Source: Uloborus plumipes
Lineage: Eukaryota > Arthropoda > Arachnida > Araneae > Uloboridae
NCBI GenBank assembly: GCA_038373865.1
Contig: JAXGGA010001061.1
Span: 1-64,000 of the forward strand
DNA: 64,000 bases
Direction: 5' to 3'
Shown here in pieces: positions 11,024-22,214 of the stretch. Position numbers and translations under genes: made by a program. Under the pieces are notes generated by a model. That model ran no database searches. It saw nothing but the letters and a program-made list of their open reading frames with translations, and was not told the origin of the DNA. The stretch's first letter is position 1, and each line of letters begins with the position of its first letter.

Positions 11024-12716
11024 AGTTTAAATTTTAAATAATATTTACATTTTACCCTAGATTTTCAAACACTTAATACTTAGACAGCTTTTAACAATAA
11101 TTTTAGTATATACAAAACAAAAGAATTTGAAACTAAAATTTCAATTTCCTTTGATTCACTTATGCACTAACAAAAACTCAGTATTACCACTATCTCTTCA
11201 ACCTACTCCAATAAGCCAGACATCTGACTTTGGGGCTGATCAGAATTCACACTGAGCTTGAAACAAGGAAGATGGTGATTTACAAAATATATCTTGACAC
11301 CTTACATCTGCCAAATGTATCTTAATATATAGTTTTATTCCTTCTTGCTTGGTTATACCTAATGGAACATTATCTAGATGTGGTAACAAATTTTTGTTAC
11401 ATTTTTCATCCTTTTGCAATCATGAGATCATCTTAATGACTACAGAATTACTTACAAGCATTTTAATTTTTTAATAGCAAGTTACCATTCAAATAATTGA
11501 TAACTGGATTTAATATAGTTACATTTTTAAAAATGATGAGTAAGCATACATCAAGATGAATTTCCTTATATTTATTTATATTAACAAAATTAAAAATACG
11601 AAAAATTCCTAGAACAAAATATTTTTTTGTCTAAATTTTTCAATTAATTATTTCAAAGAATAAAATAATAACAGACTGAAAATATAAGATTACTAGATTT
11701 GCAAGCTATTACCTACATTTATGAGTACTCTTCAACATGCAGACCCGCCATTTAGGGAAGAGGGGGGGGGGATATTGAAATTAACCTATTTCCATTTAAA
11801 TGAGTACGGTTTTTGCAGTTTTGGGGTGGAATTGTCATTGAGTCTGTAGTCGTTGCACCCCCCATTCCACTGGAAAATTCAAAATGAAAGAAATGACAAC
11901 AGGTAAACAGATAAATTAATTATGATATTTGGCTCTCCCTGGAATAGGGATACCAACCTATTTTCATTTAAATGGGTATGATTTTTGCTGGTTTTGGGTG
12001 TATTTACATTGTTTATAGTCGTTGCCCCCCGCCCTTCCCCTGGAAAAATTCAAAAAGAAAGACCTGACAACAGGTAAATAAATTAAATTAAATTAATTGC
12101 AAATACTATTGAAATAAGCTACTTGAAATTTAACTAGCTAATCAATCTGAATCCATTTCATCCCTTAAATATATATTTTTTTAGTGCTAAAACCATGCTA
12201 TATTATGCTAAATTGTGCTGTAGATCTATTACTGCTTTATTCAATGATTTTTTTCAACATGAACCCATTATAAGCCCATCTTGAAACTTTTACAGCCATT
12301 TAAGTCGTGTATAAGCATTTTTATAAAAAAATTAGAAAAAAATTGAGGCGGCGCATTTTGAGAAATTTAAATTTTAAATTTTAATTCAAATTTAATTTAA
12401 ATAAATTCTTTTTAGACTGAATCATGTTGCATATCATTCAAAAGGCCCTTAAAAATGCTGTCAAATGGCACTTGTTTCAGGTCTCTATCTCAATTAGAAA
12501 AAATTTTAGGTCATTTTGAAAATTGTGTCTTTTACGTGTTTTGACCCCTTTTTGTTACTTTTACAGCGCTGTATCTTCAAAACCCCTTCGTATTTTTCAA
12601 AAAAAATTTTAGATTTTAACATGTCTATATGAACACTACCTCTGTACCAAATTTCATCAAAATCTGAGGGGGTGAGGTCTGAGCCCTGTGTTGAGTTGAC
12701 ACGGAATGACCCAACT

Positions 12717-13344
12717 GCAAAGCATAATCCATTAGTTGCTTTGGTAAAAAAACTTCATACACACGTTAATGTTCCTAAATGAGAACATACCCAAAGTATG
12801 ACATTTTTTCCCCAATAAATTTCTTTTCATTGTTTGTAGGGATGCCTACTAATCTTGTTTTTGTGAAGTAACTTCGTTTTATACGTCTGGATTATAGAGC
12901 AGTGTTTAAAGGGTTAAGCAAATTTACTAAAGCTTTCTTATAATACAGTAGTAATTTTTAGCTATTAATTTCTAAGCATACTTATTTTCTTTCCCTAAGC
13001 AATACTGATCATTTAAGAAAGGTTTTTCCTTTTTTAGTTTATTTAATTAGGGCTGCTGGGAAAAACTGCTTCCTCCGTTAATTAACATTTTCAGTGTTAC
13101 TATACATTTTTCTTGATTAATTAAAACTGATAGTGAGCAATGTTGCAAAAAAGGCTTTTGGTAAAATATAAAAAGACTCACAGTCAACTCTTACGGACGA
13201 ACAACCTTTTCCCCAATCTATCTTTTTTTTTTTGAGAACTCTTCTTCATAATCATGGGTTTTTTCCAGGATTCAGAGGGACTGTTTTTGACATTTCTGGC
13301 TTTTTTTCGAGTGTTTAACCACCATGGACTTTAAAACCGTTATT
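12717..13344. other. Unassigned AT-rich spacer between two palindromic elements
   Basis: No gene or repeat recognised. It is the single-copy-looking spacer between the elements ending at 12712 and starting at 13345. Confidence 0.4.
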
Positions 13345-15674
13345 GGGTCATTCCATGTCAGACCATCACACTGTTTAGGACGGCCCGTCACAGATCTGGA
13401 TGAAACTTGCTTGGTACATGAAGAGATTTAATCTAGTTATGAATGAAAACCATAGAAAAAAAAATTTTTCTTTCCCCTCGTTCAAATGTTATAAATGATT
13501 AATTATTCAAATTTTCATTACAAAATGCCACACTTTAAGACGATTAACCCTCCCTTTCTCAAAAACTATAAAAGATACAAGCTTGTAATTGATCTTGTTT
13601 TAAAGCTCTTTTAACCTGCTTTAATTTGATGTGCAACTTGATGAAATTGGAATATAACAAATTTAAAATTTAATTTAAATTTTAAAATTTGAATTTCTCA
13701 AAAACGGACAATTTTAAAATTCTGAAAAAATTCACAAAATTACTTTTTGTTGTTCTCTCAGATCTCACCAAGTTTCAGAATGGGATCTTGATGGGATCAG
13801 AAGATACAGGGAGGATAAGTTTCACATATCTGAGAAAATATGGGTTTTAGCACTGAATAGTTAATTTTTTATCTATAAAAAAAGGTGAAATATTTCTAAG
13901 TGTTAGAATATTATAATTAAATACTTTTAGAGATGTCATGAATTCTTATATTTGTTAACTATTTCATGCAAATAGTAGTTTTTTTGTTTGATTAGTTCCT
14001 GAGAAATAACTAATTAATAAAAATATTAATCTAATCCACCTCCAGCCTGTTTCATTTTTATCTTTCATTCTTAAGCTGAACAGTAAAGACAAGGCTTCAC
14101 TAGATAGCGTCTTATACAGGCTGTATCATTACTCAAAACATCAATGGTAAAGATTTGCCCGCTAGAGAGAGTTGAACGAGGACCACCCAAAAGTTTGTTT
14201 ACATTTATTAGCATATTGTTTCTGCTGTAAAAAGTGATGTTTATCCTATCTTTCAGGGTTAAAAAATATTGATATAGTTAACTGAAGTGGAGTACAGAGT
14301 GAATTGATGCCAAAGGCCTTATTAGTACTGCTTTTTAGGGGAAATTCCCCTTTCAGGTAAAGTTGGTCACAACTTATGATTCAGTCATAGGACATTCATT
14401 CATTGTTTACTTTCTTCGAATTAGCAACATATAGCAATGGCGTTCAATTTTGACATCTCTGCATATTCGTAGAGACATTTCATTTTGATGCCCCAGAATG
14501 AAATGTACAGTAATGAAGCGATGGTGTTCAACGGAAAGACGATTGACAACAAAACATATTAATTTCTTTAGTAACAACGAAATGAGCATATATAATCGTT
14601 CGGTACTAAAGAGCAATACAAGTACGAAAAAAATAAACAAAACTACAATATTACGACGACCAACTGTAAAATTTTGTTTTCATTTACACAACATTAAAAG
14701 GTAATGTTCTTTTTATGTTAAATTTCACACATTGATAATATTTCGATAATTGGGAATCTGCTGTGGTTGCCAAATTTTTGGCGATAATTACTTTATTTTA
14801 TTGCACTTTAGTTTGTTTGCAAAGGAAGTATTTCCCTCGCTCATAAATTGGCCACAAAGATTTAACGCCAATAGGGAAAGATAACCAGACTTCCAATCAC
14901 TGAAATCTTCCCTTTTTTGTTTCTAATTTCACACATACGTTTAATACTTGAAAGTAAAATAATGGGCCAACTGAAAAAAAGCTGCGAAATAATGTGAGAA
15001 TTCTTATTAAAAAACTCGCCAAATCAACTTTAAAAGCTCCATTAGCATGTAACATAATAAGTTTAATAAATATATCGAGCCATTATTATCATTGAAATTT
15101 AAATTAAAATGCAAAATAAGAGAAAAGAAGCAACCATGAAGACGATGCAAGCTTAAAATTTTAATCTTTGCTTAGGTGGTAAGAAAATACATCGCCAAGT
15201 TTAAAAACGTACCTATAATTGAAACGTACATACTACCAAAGATCTCGGTTATTGAAATATTCTCAAAAGCTTTACAGAGAACAAATTCTTGATGTGCTTT
15301 TCAAGATATTAGTGCCATAGTCATTCCAAAATGTCCATTAAAATGTAAAAGAATCGCCAAATAAATTAATTTGACCATCTAAACTCATCATAAGTTTTGA
15401 TTGAACTATTGTTCCAAAATTGCCATTTATCTCTCTGCGGTGCCACTGTCGTTTCATAGTTAATAATTAGAATCAATTAAAATGAAAAATAATTCGCTAA
15501 CTAATTAAAACAAGCCGTTAAAATGCAGAATAAACCAACAAATCGAACGAGCTATTAAACGACGTTAAAATATAATAAAATAGAATTGAATGCCAAATTG
15601 TAAAATTGTCGCCAACAAATTAACTTTTAATTTTGTCTTTTATTATCTGATTTGTATATAATATTAGTTACCAT

Positions 15675-17190
15675 TAGGGATGCACCGAGTAGCATTTTAC
15701 CGAGTAGCCGAGTACCGAGTACTCGGCCTTTCACTACTCGGCCGAATACCGAGTTGCCGCGTACCAATTGTTTTTTAAAAAATCATTGACATAGAGCGGT
15801 ACAGGGTTAGAAATCATTACAAAATTTTACTGGTCTTCTCGACCAGTGAGCAGGAATATATGCTGGTTAACAGACAACATCACTGGTCCACCTTAAATCA
15901 TTAATCACATTTTTTTTCTTTAAAAAAAATGGTGGTCCTTGGATTGTTTTTATGGTGATTCGCGGCGAGTTTTACTGGTCTGGAACCAATGGACCAGTAG
16001 TAAATTCGAACCCTGACATATGAACTGATGATTGGAATGGACCTCTATATGATAGTTCTTAGAACAAAAATCCCACTGAATTTAACTTATGCACTGTTTA
16101 AAATATTTTATTTATTTTGTCAAAAATTTTAGAAAAAAGTTATTTTTAAAATGAATAAATATTAAGTATCAATTAAGTTGGAATTATATTAATCTATTAT
16201 TGATTAGTTCTAATTCTCTAAACTTGTTCGTCAAAAAAGTTCGTCAACTTTCTGGCAGTGCTTTGATGAAGTCTCAAATGCACAAGAAAATGTCAATAGT
16301 GAAAATACCAACACTGAATTCGAATACGAAGAGATGTTAAAAAAAGAGATGGAGTCTTTTTTTTTTTCTGTAGAATTACTAAATAGAACAAATAGTCCTT
16401 TTGCTTGGTGGAAAAAAAATAAAAGTTTCCTATCTCATGCAAACTAGCAAAAAAGTTTCCTAGTGCACCTTCAACTAGTGTGTACAGCGAGAGGGTTTTT
16501 TCCGAGGTAGGTTATATTTGCAGCAGTCTGAGGAATAAGTTTTCACCAGAAAATGCTGAAAGATTAGTTTTTTTCACCATAATTTAAGATACAACAATTT
16601 CAATTATTAAAATATTTTACTGGCATTTTCCCTTTTTTTCATTAAATATTAGACAATCTTTTTCTAACCCTAATAAAAATGACTTAATTTTACTTCTCTG
16701 TGTTATCACTATGCCACAAGTTTGAATCTGCAAAACCATGATTTTAAAAATTCGTAATCTAAATTTTTAATGATTAGAAATATATTGGAATATGACTGAA
16801 AGTTTCTTTTTAATGAGTTTATTAATATTCATCTTAAGGATCACTTGGACTGTTCTTGACCAAAGGTAAGTTCCCCTACACCAATATGCGATATGAAAAA
16901 GTTAATTACATTTGCACATTCTTAGTTAATTTTCATACTTATTTGGTATTATAACTTTTTAAAAACTTATACGTAGAATTCAGTCATATTTTATAAATAT
17001 ATTAATTGCAAATGATTGCATTATATATATATTTGCATATTTTTAATTATTGAAAAACGTGTCTTGAACTATTCAATTTTCTACAACTACTCGGTATCGG
17101 CCGAGTACCTGATCCAAATTTGGCCGAATACCGAGTACTCGGCAAATTGGCCGAGTACCGAATATTTACCGAGTACTCGGTGCATCCCTA
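15675..17190 (+). mobile_element. hAT transposon relic, TAGGGATGCACCGAGTA ends, perfect 8-bp target duplication
   Basis: The termini TAGGGATGCACCGAGTA and TACTCGGTGCATCCCTA are inverted repeats. They are flanked by a perfect 8-bp duplication GTTACCAT (15667-15674 and 17191-17198). Subterminal regions are packed with CCGAGTACTCGG-type repeats on both strands, probable transposase binding sites (inference). A plus-strand C-terminal transposase remnant lies at 16379-16587. At 1516 bp it is far shorter than an autonomous hAT, so most of the coding region is lost. Confidence 0.9.
16379..16587 (+). pseudogene. hAT transposase C-terminal dimerisation domain remnant (ZBED type)
   Basis: Translation gives LNRTNSPFAWWKKNKSFL, a frameshift, then LAKKFPSAPSTSVYSERVFS and LRNKFSPENAERLVFF before a stop. 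The WW motif, the SAPSTSVYSERVFS block and the PENAERLVF end are the conserved C terminus of hAT transposases (dimerisation domain, Pfam Dimer_Tnp_hAT, by recall). The frameshift and the missing N-terminal BED finger and DDE-containing core make it inactive. It sits inside intact hAT ends. Confidence 0.85.
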
Positions 17191-17570
17191 GTTACCATAA
17201 ACTTCGATTGATATCGCTGGACGAGGACCACCGTTTTTATCCCAAAGATTTTGATCAAATGACAGCCTGTATAAAATGCTATCTAGTGAAGCCTTGGTAA
17301 AGAGGATGAAAGGGGTAGCTAACTGTTAGTTTTCTAATTTTGTAGTGGTTATCCATTTTTAAGTTCACCTCTTCCAAAAAATTTTTTTTCCTTTCTTCAT
17401 TTTTTAATTGTCTTTATTTATTAATTAAAATGAGTTTTAGATTATTAATTAGTTATTTCTCAGGAACTAATCAAAGAAAAAACTACTATTTGCATGAAAT
17501 AGTTAACAAATATGAAAATTCATAACATCTCTAGAAGTATTCAATTATAATATTCTAACACTTACAAATA

Positions 17571-19245
17571 CAGTGCCCGCCGTTTATTAAAATCTAATTT
17601 GTTCTGAGAATATTTGATTTTATTAAGCAGCTGATTTCATAAGCCAGCATGTATAAAATTACAAAAAGAAAATGTTTTAAAGTTTTTAAAAAAATTAAAA
17701 AGAAATTAATTACTATTATCTAATTTTTATTTTAAGTTAATTAAAGCATAATTCGAATTTAACTTGTATGTATAAAATACATTTTTTTAATTATACAAGG
17801 GTTTTAAAATATTGACTTATTGTTGTTTGAGAATCAGAATTTGAAAGTAAAGATTGAACATCATTTGAGAATTTAAAAAACCTCTTGTAACTTTCAGTAT
17901 TCAGAAAATTTGAAAAATGTAAGAAAATTTCAATTTTTTAAAAACCCTAAGGCTTTTTTGTTTCTGCACTAATTTAAAAATTTCTTTTTGTGAAATAATC
18001 AGAAGGATTACCTCAACAAATCTGTGCATTCATTTTCTTATATTTTGATTAGAAAATATTTTGTGACCTTTTACGTAAAAAAATCTTAGAAAATTTTGTT
18101 CTTCGAGGTTTAACAAAGTCTAAAAATTTTTGTAATTTATAAAATGCTTATTCAATGCACAGTTTTGTTAAATATATTATCCTGAGTGCAAAAAATATTG
18201 CTTTAAAGTTATATCTTTAATAGAAAAAAATCCTTAGCATTTCCAGTAACATAGAAACAGTAAAAACTGATCACCGAGAAAAAGCACTTTAAAGTTTGGC
18301 TTTTCCATTAGAACACATAGCATGCATGCCCTAAAGTCACTCATAACTTTTTAAATAATTTTGCTAGAACAATGCTATTTTTTTCTGAGTGTTTTAAATA
18401 ACTTTTACTTTTGAAATAAGCAATAAATTTTTTTTTTGGTCTTTTGGTCATTTTTGAGGTACTGTAACCCCTTAACATGTTTTGATATAGTAATGATTCT
18501 GTTCTTCCAGATTTGATCAGGGGTGATTCTGAGTTCATAAAAAAATACCTGAAAGTTTTAAAGAAAAAGGTGGGGGGGGGGGGGTTAAAACCAAGGCCCC
18601 TAAGCACACCTAATTTTATAATTATACATACATAATTAATTTCCTTTCATAAACTAACACATTTCAAATATTCAAATAGTTTTTAATCAAAATATTGTAC
18701 ATGCATTTAATTAAATTGTAAATGAGCAATAAAGTTACTTTTGAGCTGGTGATGAGCAAGTATCTCCAAGGAGGTATTTTAAGGAGAAAGCAAAAGTCTA
18801 ACAGAATTACTGTTTGCTGTGCGAAAACATTTACAAAGTAATGAAAGTTGCATTTGTTACATTTTTTTGCATTTCATTTATTCGTCTCCCAACTAAGGAT
18901 AATAAGCATCAAAAGTTCATTAGTGAGAAAAAAATCGATTCTCATATCAGATGCAAATAAAATAATTTACTAAGGTAAAAAAAGCAATTAGAATTTTCAT
19001 CTTTTGATGAATATTATTAATAATTATAAATCATCGAAAATTCGAAAAAGAAAAAAAAAATCCGGAGGTGGGAAAATAAAAGCATAATTAAAAAGATTTT
19101 ATTTCCGGTATTTTCGAACATGAAAATACCTGAATCGATCATGAAAATACCGGAAATCCGGTAAAATACCGGAACACAATCACCCCTAATTGATTTTATA
19201 AAACGGCTGATTTTATAATCCAGTGATTTTATTAGTGGCGAGCTG
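17571..19245. mobile_element. Insertion in right palindrome arm (CAGTGCCCGCC ... GGCGAGCTG)
   Basis: The left arm of the host palindrome (near 13890) gives the unoccupied sequence: the right arm breaks after ACACTTACAAATA and resumes with TCACCTTTTTT. The insert starts CAGTGCCCGCCGTTTATTAA after a TA and ends with a GGCGAGCTG run; a diverged TTATAAAACGGCTGATTTTA block near the right end mirrors the left. Pogo-like by its ends, low certainty. It holds the element at 18509-19189. Confidence 0.6.
18509..19189. mobile_element. MITE-like element with AGGGGTGATT ends
   Basis: Left AGGGGTGATTCTGAGTTC and right GGAACACAATCACCCCT form an imperfect terminal inverted repeat; the flanks ATTTGAT and AATTGAT look like a degraded duplication. 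A poly-G run lies near the left end. ACCGGAAATCCGGTAAAATACCGG-type short palindromes cluster near 19140-19175. Confidence 0.5.
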
Positions 19246-19802
19246 TGTCACCTTTTTTTATAGATAAAAAATTAACTATTCAGTGAAAAACCCCATATTT
19301 TCTCAGATATGTGAAACTTGTCCTCCCTGTATCTTCTGATCCCAGCAAGATCCCATTCTGAAACTTGGTTAGATCTGAGAAAACAACAGAAAGTAATTTT
19401 GTGAATCTTTTCAGAATTTTAAAATTGTCCGTTTTTCAGAAATTAAAATTTTAAAATTTAATTAAATTAAATTTAAAATTTGTTATATTCCAATTTCATC
19501 AAGTTGCATATCAAATTAAAGCAGGTTAAAAGAGCTTTAAAACAAGACCAATTTCAAGCTTTTATCTTCTATAGTTTTTGAGAAAGCGAGGGTTAACCGT
19601 CTCAAAGTGTGGTATTTTTTAATGAAAATTTGAATAATTAATGATTTATAACCTTTGAACGAGGGGAAAGAAAATTTTTTTTCTATGGTTTTCATTCATA
19701 ACTAGGTAAAATCTCTTCATATACCAAGTTTCATCTAGATCTGTGATGGGTCGTCCTAAAATTGTACCAAATTGTGTTTGTTGATTTGACGTGGAATGAC
19801 CC

Positions 19803-20821
19803 TAATTACTTTTGATTTGACTTGTCTTTTTCTTCAACAGTAAGTAGTAGGTATAAAAAAAACAAATATTTAAAGCACATTTGTTTTAAATTTCGAACAT
19901 ACCCTACCAAAGAAAATACCAAATTAATGAAAATCAAAAATGAAAAATAAATCAATGAATAAAATAAAAATAAAGAATAACTTCCAACTTTCAATACAAT
20001 TGAAATATTTAAATTTGAAAGATGCAAAAGGATTTAAACCTAAAACCCTAGATGCAATTTTAGGCGAAGCACGTACTTTATTGAACGTGCACGTGTAGAA
20101 AGTTTCAAAAAATGAACTACGGTGTTGAGAAGAAAGGAAAATTTTTTTGATGATTGATTGAAAAAACATTCATAAACTTGAGTCTTTTTATGAGAAAAAA
20201 AATTAGCTCAAAAAACGGGAGTCTCCCGTCAAAAGCAATAGAGTTGGCACATATGTTAAGCTCTGAGATCTTCAAGTATTGTTGTTAAGAAATGTTATCT
20301 TCTTAGTAATTTTTTAGCCAAATTTTTATTTTTAAGTTTCAATAGTTAAAACTTACTCAAAAAAATTAGTTTTGCTTCAACATTTCTTACTTTCAGTTTT
20401 ATGAATGTATTTTAAATTGTAACATACACAATACTGTGATTCAATTGCATTCTTTATTTTGCTTTAGAAAAAAAAAAGTTTAACCAGTCTGCAGCCAGAT
20501 AACAAAAATATTTGGCCTAATTGTTGGACACATGACACATGTGTTAGAAGAATAAGGAACCTATTTTTCAATGCAAAACAAACTTGTGTATGATAAGACA
20601 TACGACAAAAACATGGGGTCTTAGAGACATCTTTTCATTTCTTCTGCATTGAAAAAGGTATCATTCTAACCTCGAAACATGTCGGCAGTTTTCAAAAAAT
20701 TTGAACCAAGTGCATTGTTTTACTTTCTCTTGTAATACCTTTTGGTTCAGAACAGCAGTATATAAAATGGGAACAAAAATTCAAAGTGAACAAAACAAAT
20801 GAGACAGAAAAGAGCACTTAC
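19803..20821. other. Putative intron downstream of the TIA-1-like exon
   Basis: No element boundary or coding sequence recognised. Because it follows the splice donor of the exon at 20822-20917 on the minus strand, it is intronic if that gene is intact (inference). AT-rich with several poly-A and poly-T runs. Confidence 0.4.
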
Positions 20822-20917
20822 TTTCCCTAAACACTGTCTCTTGTTCATTGCCAATAATGCTGCAGCTGCAGCTTGGTGATCTGTAAATTCCACAAAGCAA
20901 TATGGATCATTTCCAGG
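20822..20917 (-). CDS. Internal exon of TIA-1/TIAR-like RNA-binding protein (Rox8 orthologue), RRM1 second half
   Basis: This 96-base minus-strand exon is preceded by a pyrimidine-rich acceptor (TTTTTTCTTTTCAG, ending at 20918) and followed by a consensus donor GTAAGT (from 20821). It encodes 32 residues in phase 0: [15 protein letters not shown], a run of five alanines, then [12 protein letters not shown]. This matches the second half of the first RRM of TIA-1/TIAR and Drosophila Rox8, including the RNP1-type CFVEF strand and the NDPY loop. The boundaries (before GNDPY, after GK) agree with the exon borders I recall for vertebrate TIA1. TIA proteins bind U-rich RNA and act in alternative splicing and stress granules. 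No stops or frameshifts. The neighbouring exons (LYVGNL upstream, KVNWAT downstream) were not found in the window, so either introns are very long or this is an isolated copy. I favour a real gene because both splice sites are intact. Confidence 0.85.
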
Positions 20918-21148
20918 CTGAAAAGAAAAAAGGACTTTATATAATACAGTAGAGAACCAATTAACCGGAACGCTTAGAGCCATTGCTATTACAGATATTT
21001 GAATTTCGCGGTTTACTAGGTTGCTACATATCTGTTTGCCCGTTGGTTACAAAACCCAAATTTCTACAACGAGCAATCTTGTAGCGTAAAATATGAAGAA
21101 AATACAGTAAAACCTTCCTTTAACTGAGACTCCCAAATCCCAGATACT
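20918..21148. other. Putative intron upstream of the TIA-1-like exon
   Basis: Starts with the polypyrimidine tract and acceptor on the minus strand. The rest has no recognisable feature up to the hAT MITE. Confidence 0.4.
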
Positions 21149-21306
21149 CAGGGACGTCATTTCAAGTTTTTCCAGGGGGGGGGGGGCTAAGGGTCCAAAC
21201 ACAATGCAATTTCATTGGAAAACATTAAAAACCACACCCACTTATATGTATAAACATTGATTTATCAAAGTCGGGGGGCAATTGACCCCCCGAAATGACG
21301 GGCCTG
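21149..21306. mobile_element. Short hAT MITE with poly-G core
   Basis: Ends CAGGGACGTCATTTC and GAAATGACGGGCCTG are inverted repeats. The flanks CAGATACT (21141-21148) and CGGATACT (21307-21314) form an 8-bp duplication with one mismatch. 158 bp. A partial second copy (left end CAGGGACGTCATTTTAAG) lies at 23503-23570. Confidence 0.8.
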
Positions 21307-21376
21307 CGGATACTTCTAACAGGTGTCGGACGGAAGCTTTCAAAAAAAAATAGGTTTTTGAGTTATGCGAGAAAAA

Positions 21377-22214
21377 TCTACTTATATTAAAAACTGAGTA
21401 TCTTTCTAACTATCTTTCTTTCTAACTATCTTTCTTTCTAACTATCTTTCTTTCTAACTATCTTTCTATGTCACGCTTCTTTCTCCTGAACGCCAATGAA
21501 CTGAAAGTCGAGCCAGGTACCGATAGATAGGTAATTTTTCAAGCTTCATTAGTTTCAATTCATATAATTATACGATTTTAATTAGCGAAGATATCAATTA
21601 ATAAGTAGTCAAATTTAAAGCGATTAAGCCTAATAAATGATTAAATATGAAAGCCATTGTTGCATTGCAAAACGTGGTTGCCATGAAACAGAAATAAAAA
21701 TGATAAATGCGAATTTTGAATGAAGGCTCAACTAAATCAAACACGAAACTCATAAGCGGGCGACTTACATAGTATTTTTATCGCTAGCTACTTGTAATAT
21801 TTTGAAACATTCATTTGTTGAAGAGCCATCTACTTATATTAAAAACTGAGTATCAATGTCTGCTTTTTCTTCTTTGAGCGAGCTGAACTTACTGAAACTT
21901 TCCTCACCATCTTGAAGGCGCGAAGCATCTCAATAATTCGAATGATTTTTTTTATATAGGAAAAAAGTAAGGGCGTGAAGCGCCTGTAAGCGAGCCGCCT
22001 TGGCGGGGAGTAGTTTCTTTAAATTTTTTTCTCACTACTTTCAGGGCACGAAGTGCCCGTGCAACGCCGAGCTACGTGCGTGGTATGTCTTGAAATCGAA
22101 TGAACATTAAATTATATCAAATAATATAACTTCAGAATGAGGTAAAAGATAGAGAGGGGGGACGTTATGCATCAACATGCCGCAGGAAGCTAATCTAGCT
22201 GCCCTGGCAGCTAG
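21377..22214 (+). mobile_element. Non-autonomous Helitron (composite, two 5-prime ends)
   Basis: Begins TCTACTTATATTAAAAACTG after an A and ends in a GC-rich hairpin (GCTGCCCTGGCAGC) then CTAG, with T next, matching Helitron rules (5-prime TC, 3-prime hairpin plus CTRR, A^T target). A second 5-prime-like start with the same first 20 bases lies inside at 21829. An internal hairpin GGGCACGAAGTGCCC (22044-22058) with GCAACGCCG resembles a second 3-prime end lacking CTAG. The copy at 36872-37653 has the same two-headed structure, so the composite moves as one unit. No Rep/helicase coding. Confidence 0.85.
21411..21475. repeat. 16-bp microsatellite-like tandem repeat inside Helitron
   Basis: Four copies of TATCTTTCTTTCTAAC, an expansion absent from the otherwise similar Helitron copies at 22215 and 36872, which have a single unit here. 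Confidence 0.9.

Larger units (their letters stand above)
9106..12712. mobile_element. Palindromic DNA transposon, GGGTCATTCC ends, 4-bp target duplication
   Basis: The ends GGGTCATTCCACGTCA and CACGGAATGACCC are inverted repeats, flanked by AACT on both sides (9102-9105 and 12713-12716). The arms extend for several hundred bases: about 9106-9740 pairs with about 12080-12712, including CTCAGATTTTGATGAAATTT and its reverse. The interior carries a decayed Cys-rich ORF on the minus strand (10245-11023). Poly-C/poly-G modules flank it on both sides. A 4-bp duplication with GGG ends does not fit hAT (8 bp), mariner (TA) or piggyBac (TTAA); superfamily left open. Confidence 0.75.
14091..17297. mobile_element. 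Inverted-repeat element with GGCTTCACTAGATAGC ends
   Basis: The left end reads AAGGCTTCACTAGATAGCGT and then TTATACAGGCTGT; the right end (17263-17297) is the reverse complement with few changes. Further inside, GAACGAGGACCACC (14172) pairs with GGACGAGGACCACCG (17219) in the inverted sense. A related end, with CAGCCTGTATAAGACACTAG, occurs at 58115-58160. The interior (14180-15660) is AT-rich and contains no gene I can recognise. The hAT at 15675-17190 is inserted inside it. Confidence 0.55.
13345..19802. mobile_element. Second GGGTCATTCC-ended palindromic transposon, with nested insertions
   Basis: Starts GGGTCATTCCATGTCAGACC and ends TTGACGTGGAATGACCC. The left arm 13345-14090 pairs with the right arm of about 17300-19802, once the insertion 17571-19245 is removed; for example CTATGGTTTTCATTCATAAC near 19683 is the reverse of the run near 13440. 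The flanks (TATT left, TAAT right) give no clean 4-bp duplication. The centre is occupied by another inverted-repeat element (14091-17297) that contains a hAT. It shares ends with 9106-12712 but has no recognisable coding sequence of its own. Confidence 0.7.

Noticed and set aside
17016..17300. 94-residue plus-strand frame
   Set aside because: It runs through the hAT right-end repeat array, the target duplication and the flanking element, so it is chance.
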